Source: Bradyrhizobium sp. Arg816
GTDB lineage: Bacteria; Pseudomonadota; Alphaproteobacteria; Rhizobiales; Xanthobacteraceae
Direction: 5' to 3'
NCBI RefSeq assembly: GCF_029989365.1
Contig: NZ_JAPRAQ010000024.1
Location: forward strand, 62,001 to 126,000
Length of the DNA stretch: 64,000 bases
The notes below the pieces were generated by a model. That model made no database searches and had not been told where the DNA came from. It saw nothing but the letters and a program-made list of their open reading frames with translations. The translations under genes were made by a program, and so were the position numbers. This document shows, one piece after another, positions 36,937 to 45,638 of the stretch (its first letter is position 1; each line of letters begins with the position of its first letter).

Positions 36937-37018
36937 CCCGGATGGAGCGCAGCTCAATCCGGGGCCTGCAGGCTGTAGCTCGAGCGCTCCCGGATTTCGC
37001 TTCGCTCCATCCGGGCTA
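36934..37018. repeat. Palindromic intergenic repeat, TAGCCCGGATGGAGCG type (second copy)
   Basis: TAGCCCGGATGGAGCGCAG mirrored by TTCGCTCCATCCGGGCTA; same family as 31011. The stop codon of the MazF gene (TAG at 36934-36936) is provided by the first bases of the repeat. Confidence 0.9.
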
Positions 37019-37036
37019 CGCAGCGGTGCGGGCGGC

Positions 37037-38368
37037 CTATCGCCCCTGCCCGGCGAACTCGTGCTTGCTCTCATGGCCGCCGACAAACACTAGGATGCCG
37101 GCGATCAGGGGCAGGACGGCCAGCACCAGCAAGCCGGTCGAGGTCTGGCCGGTGGCTTCCTTGACCCAGCCGATCAGGTAGGGCCCACCGAAGCCGGCGA
37201 GATTGCCGATCGAGTTGATCAGCGCGATGGCGCCGGCCGCGGCCGTGCCCGAGAGCCAGGCGGTCGGCAGGGTCCAGAACACGCCGAAGCAGCAGAACAC
37301 GCCGATCGCCGCGACGGTGAGCACCACCATCGTCATGGTGGGATCGGTGAGATAGGAGGAGGCGGCAAGCGCGACGGCGGTGAGCAGCAGCGGCGCGCCG
37401 ACATGCATCACGCGCTCGCGCGTCGCATCCGAATGCCGCGCCCACAGGATCATCGCGATGGTGCCGAACAGGTACGGGATCGCGGTGACGAAGCCGGTCT
37501 GGGCGTTGGTGAGGCCGAACGCCTTGACGATCTGCGGCAGCCAGAACTGCATGCCATAGAGCGCGCCGACGAAGCCGAAATAGACCAGGCTCAGCATGAT
37601 CACCTTCGGCGACGACAGCGCCTCGCCGAGCGACAGATGCTTCACCGCCTGCTTGGCCGCGATTTCCGAATCGAGCCTGGACTTGAGCCAGGCCTTCTGA
37701 TCGGCCGAGAGCCAGTCCGCCTTCTCCGGCTTGTCGGTGAGATAGAACCAGGTGACGATGCCCAGCAGCACCGAGGGGATGCCCTCGATGATGAACAGCC
37801 ACTGCCAGCCCTTCAGCCCCATCGCGCCGTCGAGCCCGAGCAGCAGGCCCGAGACCGGCGCGCCGATCACGGTGGAGACCGGGACGGCGATGGCGAAGGC
37901 GGCGAGGAAGCGGGCGCGATACTCGGCCGGGTACCAATAGGTGAGATAGAGGATGATGCCGGGGAAGAAGCCGGCTTCGGCGACGCCGAGCAGGAAGCGC
38001 AGCACGTAGAAGCTCGTCACGCCGCTGACCAGCGCCATCAGCGCCGAGATGATGCCCCAGGTCACCATGATGCGAGCGATCCAGCGGCTCGCGCCGAACT
38101 TTTCCAGCGCCAGATTGCTCGGCACCTCGAAAATGAAATAGCCGATGAAGAAGATGCCGGCGCCCCAGGAGAAGATCAGCGGCGTGAACTTCAGCTCGGC
38201 GTTCATGGTCAGCGCGGCGAAGCCGAGATTGACGCGGTCGAGATAGGAGAAGAAGTAGGCCAGCACCAGGAACGGAATCAGGCGCCAGGAGATGGCGCGG
38301 ATCGTCGAGGTCTCGATTTCCGACTTGGCTGAGCCGGTGGAACCGGCATAGGTCGTGGTCTGGCTCAT
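37037..38368 (-). CDS. MFS transporter, anion:cation symporter (ACS) family
   Basis: 443-residue inner-membrane transporter with about 12 helices. The first helix segment FLVLAYFFSYLDRVNLGFAA carries the DRxNxG motif of the ACS family (tartrate, phthalate, hexuronate and similar organic anions). Further family features: FEVPSNLALEKFGASRW and FLLGVAEAGFFPGIILYLTYWYP. The exact organic acid is unknown; no catabolic gene is next to it. Start at 38368 (MSQTTTYAGS). The stop is 18 bp from a palindromic repeat. Confidence 0.9.
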   Translation of the reverse strand: MSQTTTYAGSTGSAKSEIETSTIRAISWRLIPFLVLAYFFSYLDRVNLGFAALTMNAELKFTPLIFSWGAGIFFIGYFIFEVPSNLALEKFGASRWIARIMVTWGIISALMALVSGVTSFYVLRFLLGVAEAGFFPGIILYLTYWYPAEYRARFLAAFAIAVPVSTVIGAPVSGLLLGLDGAMGLKGWQWLFIIEGIPSVLLGIVTWFYLTDKPEKADWLSADQKAWLKSRLDSEIAAKQAVKHLSLGEALSSPKVIMLSLVYFGFVGALYGMQFWLPQIVKAFGLTNAQTGFVTAIPYLFGTIAMILWARHSDATRERVMHVGAPLLLTAVALAASSYLTDPTMTMVVLTVAAIGVFCCFGVFWTLPTAWLSGTAAAGAIALINSIGNLAGFGGPYLIGWVKEATGQTSTGLLVLAVLPLIAGILVFVGGHESKHEFAGQGR

Positions 38369-38436
38369 GGCTTCCCCCCGGGGTTGTTGCTTTTATGGGC
38401 TAATGAGCGGTTTTCAGCATCGTGGGCAAAGAGTCA

Positions 38437-38874
38437 ATGGAAGCAATGCAGGTGTCGCAGCCGGTCAACACCATTGCGCTGCGGCAGCGATCGCTGATCC
38501 GCGCCGCCCTTGCGCTGGTCGTGATCGCCTGCGGGCTGTCGTTGCGCTGGTACGGCTTTCCACTCGGGCTTCCCGCCTTCGTCGTGAAGTATGGCGGCTC
38601 GCTGCTGTGGGCGACGATGGTGTTTCTGCTGGTTGGGGTGTTGCTGCCGGGGATGTCACGGAGCCGACTTGCAGCCATCGCCGTGGCGATCGCGATCGCC
38701 GTCGAGTTCTCCCGGCTGGTGCATGTGCCCTGGCTCGACGCGTTTCGCCTCACCACCGCGGGCGCGCTGCTGTTAGGACGGATATTCTCGCTGTGGAATC
38801 TGGTGGCGTATGGGGTGGGGATTGCGTTCGGCGTTTGGGTCGATGGTCTTGTAGGGTGGGCAAAGGCGCGCTAG
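38437..38874 (+). CDS. DUF2809 membrane protein
   Basis: 145 residues with about four membrane helices (LIRAALALVVIACGLSLRWY; YGGSLLWATMVFLLVGVLL; LAAIAVAIAIAVEFSRLVHV; LVAYGVGIAFGVWVDGL). The RWYGFPLG and EFSRLVHVPWLDAFRLT segments are hallmarks of DUF2809, whose function is unknown. Start codons GTG 38422, ATG 38437 and ATG 38446 are all possible; I chose the first ATG. The last eight codons and the stop lie inside the palindromic repeat at 38851, so the C-terminus was shaped by repeat insertion or the repeat evolved there. Confidence 0.8.
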   Translation: MEAMQVSQPVNTIALRQRSLIRAALALVVIACGLSLRWYGFPLGLPAFVVKYGGSLLWATMVFLLVGVLLPGMSRSRLAAIAVAIAIAVEFSRLVHVPWLDAFRLTTAGALLLGRIFSLWNLVAYGVGIAFGVWVDGLVGWAKAR

Positions 38875-38976
38875 CGCCGTGCCCACCATCTTGCCGTTTT
38901 GCAAACGAGAGCGGTGGGCACACTTCCGCCTTCGCTCTTCGAGCTACGGCGGACAAGTCGCTTTGCCCATCCTGCG
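38851..38976. repeat. Palindromic repeat, GTAGGGTGGGCAAAG type
   Basis: GTAGGGTGGGCAAAGGCGCG at the left and CTTTGCCCATCCTGCG at the right, with GTGCCCACC/GGTGGGCAC inner arms. A second copy is at 46823. Overlaps the 3' end of the DUF2809 gene. Confidence 0.85.
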
Positions 38977-39001
38977 AGACCGGCGCCACGGCGAGCGCCC
39001 C

Positions 39002-40165
39002 TCACTCCGCCAATTGAAACCGCTCGAAACGGTCGAGCTCCTCCTCGATCACGCGCTTCAGCTCCTTGCGCCCCGCCGTCTTCTTCCCCTGCCCGACCCA
39101 GGTCCATTTCTGCATCAACAGCTTTTTCGCCTGCCTATCGGTCTTGAGATCAAGCGCCGCGACGATCTCGTCGCCCACCAGCACGGGCAACGCGAAATAG
39201 CCGAGCTTGCGCTTGGCCTTCGGCACATAGGCTTCGAACAGATGGTTGTAGCCGAAGAACAGATTGGTGCGCTTGCGCTGGATGATCAGGGGATCGAACG
39301 GCGAGAGGATGTGAACGAGATCGGGCGAGGCGTCCTCACCCGGCTCCAGCGCCGCAGGCGCGGCCCAATGCTCCTGCTTGCCGGCGCCCTCGATCGCAAC
39401 GGGCACGAGCTCACCGCGGCGGACGCGTGAGGCGACCAGCTGAGCGATTGCCTTCTTGCTCGGCGCATCGAGGTGGCAGATCGAATCCAGACTGACCACG
39501 CCCTGCGACCGCAGCGCGCGGTCGAGCAGATGGGCCGTGATGTCCCTTGCCGACGCCGGCTTCGGCAGCTTGTCCCAGCCGAAGTGCCGCGTCATCAGCT
39601 CATAGGTCTTGAGCATGCCCTGGCGCGCGCTGACGGTCGCGACGCCGGTGTAGAAGGCGAGTTGCAAAGCCCGCTTCGAGGGCTTTCGGCTCTGCCAGAG
39701 ATGCTCCTTCTCGGTGAGCACGTCGTCCTCGATGTCGCGGATCGTCAGCGGACCGGCGCGCAGCAGCCGCATCACCTTGCCCGTATCGGCCGGCGTGACC
39801 GAGGCGTACCATTTGTGCCCCTCGCGCCGGTGCTCGCGCATCGCCGGCAGGAAGAAGCGAAAATCGTTCGCCGGCACGTAGGACAGCGCATGGGTCCAGT
39901 ATTCGAACACGCTCCTGTCGACGCTCTGGGCCTGGCGCAGATCGGCACGCCGGTAGGACGGGATGCGGCTGAACAGGATGTGGTGGTGGCTGCGCTCGAT
40001 GACGTTGATGGTGTCGATCTGCACATAACCGAGATGGGCGATCGCATCCGCCACCGCGCGCGCCCCCTCCCCGAACGGCGCACGCTCGTCCAGCCGCTGG
40101 GCATGCAGCCAGATCTGCCGGGCCTGTGTCGTTGGGATCGGAAAGGGTTTGGGCGCGCGTGACAT
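39002..40165 (-). CDS. YcaQ-like winged-helix DNA glycosylase family protein
   Basis: 387 residues of the HTH_42/YcaQ (AlkZ-like) family. YcaQ in E. coli unhooks DNA interstrand crosslinks. The family segment LGYVQIDTINVIERSHHHILFSRIPSY (about 45-71) includes the QxD catalytic motif as Gln-Ile-Asp, and the late LFFGYNHLFEAYVPKAKRKLGYFALPVLVGDEIVAALDLK region is also typical (segment about 300-340). Start at 40165 (MSRAPKPFP); another in-frame ATG is at 40177. Runs alone. Confidence 0.87.
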   Translation of the reverse strand: MSRAPKPFPIPTTQARQIWLHAQRLDERAPFGEGARAVADAIAHLGYVQIDTINVIERSHHHILFSRIPSYRRADLRQAQSVDRSVFEYWTHALSYVPANDFRFFLPAMREHRREGHKWYASVTPADTGKVMRLLRAGPLTIRDIEDDVLTEKEHLWQSRKPSKRALQLAFYTGVATVSARQGMLKTYELMTRHFGWDKLPKPASARDITAHLLDRALRSQGVVSLDSICHLDAPSKKAIAQLVASRVRRGELVPVAIEGAGKQEHWAAPAALEPGEDASPDLVHILSPFDPLIIQRKRTNLFFGYNHLFEAYVPKAKRKLGYFALPVLVGDEIVAALDLKTDRQAKKLLMQKWTWVGQGKKTAGRKELKRVIEEELDRFERFQLAE

Positions 40166-40286
40166 TGCAGAAGGCAATGTAGCCGGATTCGCGCCAGGAA
40201 AAAGAGAGACGCCAAAGAAGCTTTCGCAAGAAAAAGCCGCACTGCCAACTGCTGACAGCGCGGCCGAACCGTGCGCGCCGCGCGCC

Positions 40287-40379
40287 TTACTTCATCGACA
40301 TGGCCTTCTGCGACTTCATGTAGTGCATGCAGGCACACTTCATCTTGCCATTGCTCATGTTGGTGTTGGCCATGGCCAT
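40287..40379 (-). CDS. Tiny Met-rich protein with a CxC pair (30 residues)
   Basis: Reads MAMANTNMSNGKMKCACMHY then MKSQKAMSMK and stops with TAA. Eight of 30 residues are Met, and the centre has Cys-Ala-Cys-Met-His-Tyr, a thiol/thioether/imidazole cluster suited to binding Cu(I) or a similar soft metal (inference). The frame has a ribosome binding site (GTGAGGAA) well spaced from the second ATG at 40373, so the true start may be there (28 residues). It begins 5 bp after the stop of the membrane protein gene upstream, so the two are probably one transcript. Confidence 0.6.
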   Translation of the reverse strand: MAMANTNMSNGKMKCACMHYMKSQKAMSMK

Positions 40380-40383
40380 TTCC

Positions 40384-40698
40384 TCACGGGCCAGTCTTTT
40401 GCGGCTTGGGCCGGTCACCGAGGCTGCCGGTGGCAACGTCAGGCTCGCAGGTTGCCCTTCCACGCCCCTCCGCCTGGCAGCGATAGACGCTGCCGGTGAG
40501 GCGGTCGACCAGCCACATGTTCTCGTCGTTCGGACCGTCGAGGCCGACGTAACGGCTGGTCAGCCCGGTGATCAGCGTCGACAGCAGGATCGCCACCGCG
40601 ATCATCGCCGCACCGACATAGATGGGCATTGAGCTCAGAAAGACTGTTCGATCCGGCGGGCCGCCACGATAGAACTGGTAATCACTCGGCCTGGGCAC
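40384..40698 (-). CDS. Small single-span membrane protein
   Basis: 104 residues. A membrane helix at about 24-48 (MPIYVGAAMIAVAILLSTLI) follows a short polar N-terminus. The C-terminal 55 residues, probably periplasmic, contain two Cys that could form a disulfide (VYRCQAEGRGRATCEPD). No family recognised. Co-directional with the Met-rich protein 4 bp downstream. Start ATG at 40698. Confidence 0.55.
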   Translation of the reverse strand: MPRPSDYQFYRGGPPDRTVFLSSMPIYVGAAMIAVAILLSTLITGLTSRYVGLDGPNDENMWLVDRLTGSVYRCQAEGRGRATCEPDVATGSLGDRPKPQKTGP

Positions 40699-40880
40699 TG
40701 GACTGAACTCGGCTCCCTTCCTCGGCGGTTATTGGACGCGGAGTCCTGCTAGGCGCGCAACTGGCCGAATTCTTGTTCGCACGCAGGCCATCGCGCGACG
40801 GCATTGCGACGATCGGTGAGCAAGGGCTTCCGGAACAAATTGGCGGCCCGGATCGGGCCGCCTGTTGCTTGCCTGCCGGC

Positions 40881-42288
40881 TCAGCGGCGGCCGAACAACC
40901 CGCCCATCATACCGCCGAACAGACCGCCGGGGCCGCCCGGCGGACCGGCACCGCCACCGCCGTAATGGCGCCGGCCGCCACCGCCGGAGGACCGGCGACG
41001 CGCCGGCTCGTCGTCTGCCTGTTCGGAGGAGGCCGCGCGGGTCGAGACAATCTCCGACAGCAGGGCCTTGTGCTGGAGCTTGTTGAGATAACCGGTCGAG
41101 GGATAGCCACGGGCAGCCTGCCACCGCCTCATCACGGAACGGGTCTCATCGTCGAACTTGCCCGTCGCCTTGACGTCGAAGCCGAGCCCGGTGAGGCGGC
41201 GCTGCACGTCGCGGCGCTGGTTCTTGTCCAGACCGATCTGGTCTTCAGACACCTGGTTGGCTTCTTCGGTAAAGGTCGCGGGATCGATCCCGGCCGAGAG
41301 GTTGCGGGTGGTGATGGATGGACCATCCTGCAACGCCGCGATGCGGGCGAGTGCGATCGATTTGAACGTGCCGTTGGGATAGCTGGTGAGATAGGCGTTG
41401 AGCTCCTCGACCTTGTTGGAGTCCCTGATCGAGCGCCAGAACTCGAGCTCGACGTCGGAGCCTTGCTTGCCCGCCGCCAACGCCGGCGCGTTCGACGGAT
41501 CGGTCGTGGCCGCGGCCGGCACGCCAACCGGATTGAGATAGACGTTTCCGGTCAGGTTGGTGTGCCCCAGGGCAATTGCCCCTTGCTGGTCTCGTCACTG
41601 ACCTGGGCACGGACCTTGGTCATCGCCTGCTGGATCTCGATCCCGGGCTGGGCAATGTTGGCGACGAGGGCGCGGGTGAAGGGGCTGTTGGTGCCGGCCT
41701 CGCCGTCGAGCGCGGTCTGGCCGGGGCCGGTGGCAAAGGCAATCAGCGTGCCCTCGCCCGACTTCATCTCGGCAAGACCGGTCTGGACGTTGACGGAGCA
41801 GGTGGCCTTGGCCGAGCGGATCTTTGCCGCGAACGGATTGTCGCGGCAGGCGTCCAGGAACACGAGCTTCACCTGTCCGACATGGTCTGATCGAGCGTGA
41901 GGTCGACATTGATCGCCGCACCGAGCTTGACGTCCATCTCGGATTTCAGGTCGGCGTCGACCGGCAACAGGTAGTTGACGCCGTTCACGGCGATGCCGTG
42001 GCCGGCATAGAAGAACACAGCGACGTCGGCGCCTTCGCTCTTCTTGCCGAACTCCAGAAGCTTCGCCGTCATGGCATCGCGGGTGAGGTTGGCGCCCTCG
42101 ACGACGTCGAAGCCGACATTGCGCAGCACCCTGGCCATCGCCTTGGAATCGATCGCGGGGTTGGGAAGCTGCGGGACATTCTTGTAGGCGGCGTTGCCGA
42201 CCACGAAGGCGACGCGCTTGTCCGCGAACGCCGCGTTGCCGCTGACGAGAAATACTGCGATTGAAACTGCTGCGATCAAGAAGCGCAT
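40881..42288 (-). pseudogene. Caspase-like (peptidase C14) protein gene with two frameshifts
   Basis: Three frames joined give one coherent protein of about 470 residues. Piece 1 (42288 to about 41880): signal peptide (MRFLIAAVSIAVFLVSGNAA) and the p20 fold with the catalytic His in VFFYAGHGIAVNG. Piece 2 (about 41880-41560): the catalytic Cys in KLVFLDACRDNPF. Piece 3 (about 41560-40881): linker, a PG_binding_1-like segment (RRDVQRRLTGLGFDVKATGK) and a Gly/Arg-rich tail. The frame breaks near 41880 (after TMSD) and near 41560 (after QLPWG); each is repaired by adding one base. Start at 42288 follows GGGGAGA. Real decay or sequencing error cannot be told apart here. Confidence 0.75.
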
Positions 42289-42755
42289 GATCATTCTCCC
42301 CTGATCCAAACTTCCTCGCTGCTCTCGGTTCGGCCTGAGCCGATCCGATGAGAGCAATCTGATCCAGTTCACAACGACGCACTGTGATCTGGATCACTCG
42401 GGGATTTCTGCTGCTCGAACCGAGCTGAGAGTCGCTGCGAAGGTCGCTTTTCGGACTGCTGACGCAGCGGGCAATACGGCTGGTCACGAACAATGGCCGA
42501 AAGATTGTACCTGCTCAGGCGGCGAGTCCAGCCGGTTCAGCATTCCGCTGTCGATGCTGAATGAGACGGCGGTTCTTCCCGGTGGCAGGGCACCGCCCTG
42601 GCGCGACAGGCCATGGATGCCGATCGGCGCCGACGCTAGGATGCACGGGCAATTTCGGCCATCTGGAATGTGACCCGCATCACATCGAGGCCTTTGAACC
42701 TTCCCTACCCTCGCAACATCAAATCGCCATCAGGCGTAACAGCGAGGATACGACA
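42289..42755. other. Intergenic stretch without a recognised gene
   Basis: 467 bp between the divergent caspase-like gene and the OmpA-family gene. No coding frame, RNA gene or clear palindrome was recognised. Contains the upstream signals of both genes. Confidence 0.5.
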
Positions 42756-43397
42756 ATGACCCGTTTTGATAAATTTTTTGGACTGAAGGCGATTACCCTC
42801 ACGGCCGCGCTGTCGATGACCGCGGGCCTGGCTTTCGCCGGCGATAACGTCTCCGCCAACCAGATCCTGGATGCGCTGAAGCCGAAGCCGGCGACCCGCG
42901 GCCTGTCCGTCGGTCCGCAGGCCGATCCGACCGCGCAGGCCAAGGAAGCGACGTTCCTGAACACCGTGCGCAACCGCTCGACCCGGTCGCTCTCGACGGG
43001 CGAGCGCGAGCAGATCGCCGAGCTCGCCGCGACCAAGCCGAAGATCGATCTGGAGATCCAGTTCGACTACAACTCGGCCGACATCGCCAAGACGTCGGTG
43101 CCGTCGGTGCAGGCGCTCGGCAAGGCGCTGTCCGATCCGTCGCTGAAGGGCTCGACCTTCGTGGTTGCCGGCCACACCGATGCGATCGGCGGCGAGGAGT
43201 ACAATCAAGGCCTCTCCGAACGGCGCGCCGACACCATCAAGAAGTACCTGGTGCAGAACTATGGTCTCAACGGCACTGATCTCGTCACCGTCGGCTACGG
43301 CAAGTCCAAGCTGAAGGACACCGCCAACGGCGCCGACCCGATCAACCGCCGCGTCCAGGTTGTCAACATGGAAGCCAAGACGACGGCATCCAAGTAA
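42756..43397 (+). CDS. OmpA-family outer-membrane/peptidoglycan-binding protein
   Basis: 213 residues: signal peptide to about residue 28 (ending AFA/GD), a helical spacer region of about 75 residues, then a C-terminal OmpA domain about 98-205 beginning KIDLEIQFDYNSADI. The peptidoglycan-binding motif is VAGHTDAIGGEEYNQGLSERRA, with the conserved Asp and Arg that hold diaminopimelate, and NRRVQVVNM at the end. No beta-barrel precedes it, so it is probably a periplasmic, wall-associated protein rather than a porin. Start ATG at 42756 follows GCGAGGATACGACA. Confidence 0.9.
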   Translation: MTRFDKFFGLKAITLTAALSMTAGLAFAGDNVSANQILDALKPKPATRGLSVGPQADPTAQAKEATFLNTVRNRSTRSLSTGEREQIAELAATKPKIDLEIQFDYNSADIAKTSVPSVQALGKALSDPSLKGSTFVVAGHTDAIGGEEYNQGLSERRADTIKKYLVQNYGLNGTDLVTVGYGKSKLKDTANGADPINRRVQVVNMEAKTTASK

Positions 43398-43454
43398 TAC
43401 TGCTTCATCGTCGCGCGACATTCGCCGCCTGCCGTACCCCGGCAGGCGGCGATG

Positions 43455-44813
43455 TCATATCCAGCTCTGGAACAGCATCAACCGGTTGAACGTCTGCATG
43501 GACGTGCCGATGAAGGCCGCCGAGATCGGCAGCATCACCGCAAAGCCGATCGCCGCGACCCCGACATAGGCCCACAGCAGCCAACGCGGCAGTCCCTCTC
43601 GTCGCAGCACATAGACCAGCGCAAGCGACGCCACGGTTGCGGCCGGCAGATAATAGTAGAGGAAGCCGAGCGTGCGCGGCAGCAAAGCCCAGGCGAGCCA
43701 GGAGCCGAAATAGAACGCCGCGATCAGGAACGCATCCCAGCGGCGCGCGACGATGAAGTCGCGCAGCACGATGGCGAGCGCGAGCAGCGCCGGCCACGCG
43801 ACCAGCGGATTGCCAAGGAAGACGATTGCCGAGACATTGTTCTCCGAGGTCTTGTCGAACAGGAACCACACCGGGCGCGCGAGCAGCGGCCAGGATGGCC
43901 ACGCGCTCATATAGGTATGGCCGGCGATCGCGGTCGTGGTGTTGTCGGCGAATATCCGGCGCTGCGCCTCGATCAGATCCGGCAGCGACGCTCCGTAAAG
44001 CGGCACGAAAGCGGCAAGATATGCCATCGCCGGAAGCACGGCGAAGCAGAGCGCGACATGCTGCACGCGAAGATCGGGCCAGAGATCGGGCCGATACCAG
44101 TCGGTCGGCTTCGCGTCGGCGAACAGCGTGCGCCAGCCCTGCATCAGCCGGACCACCGCAACCACAACGATGCAGATGCCGAGCGGAAACAGGCCGCTCC
44201 ATTTGCAAGCCGCGGCGAAGCCAAACAAAGCGCCCGCGAGCGCGAACAACGCATGCGGGCGCTCTCTTCGAAAGCCGTGCATGAAGGCGGCAATCGCGAG
44301 CAGGCCGAACCCGAGCGCGTAAATGTCGAGCATGGCAATGCGCGCCTGCACGTAAAGCATCTGGTTGAAGCCGGCGATCGCCGCAGCGGCGATCGCGGGC
44401 GCTTGCGCGGAGAACAGCGCGAGCCCGCACAGATAGATCGCAACGATCGCGAGCGCGCCGAACAAGGTCGACGGATAGCGCCAGCCCAGCGCATTGTCGC
44501 CGAAGGCTGCGATCGATGCCGCGATCAGCTCCTTGGCCAGCGGCGGATGCATCGGGTTGAGCATCGGTTGCGACAGCGAGGGTGCCAGCATCTGCCGTGC
44601 AGCGGGCACGTAATGCACCTCGTCGAAGACGAACTTCTCCGGCGCCGTCAGGCCGATCAGCAGCGCGAGATGCGCGACCAGGAAAATCGCGACAGCGATC
44701 ACTGCGCTCTGCGACACCTTCGGAACCGCGGGCAATTCGAACGGCTGCTGTGGGGCTATTTTGCGTGGCAAATCTGCTTCACCGCGGAGAAAAACAAAGA
44801 CGGCACTTTTCAT
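43455..44813 (-). CDS. PMT-family phospholipid-carrier-dependent glycosyltransferase
   Basis: 452-residue membrane protein with about 10-12 helices. The acidic pair in KFVFDEVHYVPAARQML (Asp64/Glu65) matches the catalytic DE motif of protein O-mannosyltransferases (GT39) and the related ArnT group. The sugar is moved from a lipid carrier to a target on the periplasmic face. The start is unclear: ATG at 44813 (used), 44822 and 44846 are all in frame, and none has a strong ribosome binding site. It is divergent from a FecR protein/autotransporter pair whose Pro/Ser/Thr-rich segment could be its substrate (inference). Confidence 0.85.
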   Translation of the reverse strand: MKSAVFVFLRGEADLPRKIAPQQPFELPAVPKVSQSAVIAVAIFLVAHLALLIGLTAPEKFVFDEVHYVPAARQMLAPSLSQPMLNPMHPPLAKELIAASIAAFGDNALGWRYPSTLFGALAIVAIYLCGLALFSAQAPAIAAAAIAGFNQMLYVQARIAMLDIYALGFGLLAIAAFMHGFRRERPHALFALAGALFGFAAACKWSGLFPLGICIVVVAVVRLMQGWRTLFADAKPTDWYRPDLWPDLRVQHVALCFAVLPAMAYLAAFVPLYGASLPDLIEAQRRIFADNTTTAIAGHTYMSAWPSWPLLARPVWFLFDKTSENNVSAIVFLGNPLVAWPALLALAIVLRDFIVARRWDAFLIAAFYFGSWLAWALLPRTLGFLYYYLPAATVASLALVYVLRREGLPRWLLWAYVGVAAIGFAVMLPISAAFIGTSMQTFNRLMLFQSWI

Positions 44814-44936
44814 TGAACGCATTCTGCCGCAACTGTCACTAAGCATAACGCACGTCCAGCGCCGCTTGTGATAATTTCGCCACAACAGAAGCGCGCGCGA
44901 TCCGGTACGATCAGGGACATATCGATCGGTTGCGAA

Positions 44937-45638
44937 ATGAATTTGCGTTTCTGGCTTTTCCCAACTCTGTTGTCGGCACTCGTCTGCGCGGCGCCTTGCG
45001 CGCAGGCGCAGACGCGCGTCGGCGAAGCCGTCGTGATCCAGAACGACGTGGTGCGCGTGGCCACGACCACGACGCCGATCAGTGTCGGCGACAGCATGCT
45101 GCGCGACGAGACCGTACGCACCGGCGCCGACAGCGCCGCGCGCTTCGTCATGGCCGACAGCACCAACCTCTCGCTCGGTCCCAGCGCGACGCTGAAGCTC
45201 GACCGCACCGTCTTCAACGACGAGCACAGCTATCGCGACGTCGCGATCCGCATGACCACAGGCGCATTCCGTTTCGTCACCGGACATTCGGAAAAGACCG
45301 CCTACAAGATCACGACACCGCTCGCGACCATCGGCGTGCGCGGCACCACGCTCGACATTCTCTCCCAGCGCGGCCGCTCCGTCGTCGTGCTCCAGGACGG
45401 CGCCGCCAGCGTCTGCACGACGAGCTCCCAGTGCGTGCAGCTCACCCAGCCCGGCGACACCGCAATCATCACCTCGGCCGGCGGCAAGGTCAGCATCACC
45501 AAGACCAACACGCCGCCCTGGACCTTTGCCGCCAACTGCGCCGCAAGCGCCGGGCTGTGCTCGGTCAACCAGTACGCGGACGCCTCGCCGACCATCACGC
45601 CTGCCGTCCACGACGACGGCATGCTGTGCGGGCGGTGA
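44937..45638 (+). CDS. Secreted FecR-domain protein
   Basis: 233 residues with a signal peptide (cleavage after CAQA, residue 24). The FecR domain (about 50-150) is seen in GDSMLRDETVRTGADSAARF and GAFRFVTG...YKITTPLATIGVRGTTLDIL. It lacks the transmembrane anti-sigma part of true FecR proteins, so it is a purely periplasmic or surface protein of the FecR-like type. Its stop overlaps the ATG of the following autotransporter gene by one base (TGATG), which implies joint function. A Cys pair occurs in VCTTSSQC. Confidence 0.88.
   Translation: MNLRFWLFPTLLSALVCAAPCAQAQTRVGEAVVIQNDVVRVATTTTPISVGDSMLRDETVRTGADSAARFVMADSTNLSLGPSATLKLDRTVFNDEHSYRDVAIRMTTGAFRFVTGHSEKTAYKITTPLATIGVRGTTLDILSQRGRSVVVLQDGAASVCTTSSQCVQLTQPGDTAIITSAGGKVSITKTNTPPWTFAANCAASAGLCSVNQYADASPTITPAVHDDGMLCGR

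Noticed and set aside
41540..41900. Programmed frameshifting in the caspase-like gene
   Set aside because: Neither break shows a slippery heptamer or stimulatory hairpin by eye, and two separate events would be needed; mutation or sequencing error is simpler.
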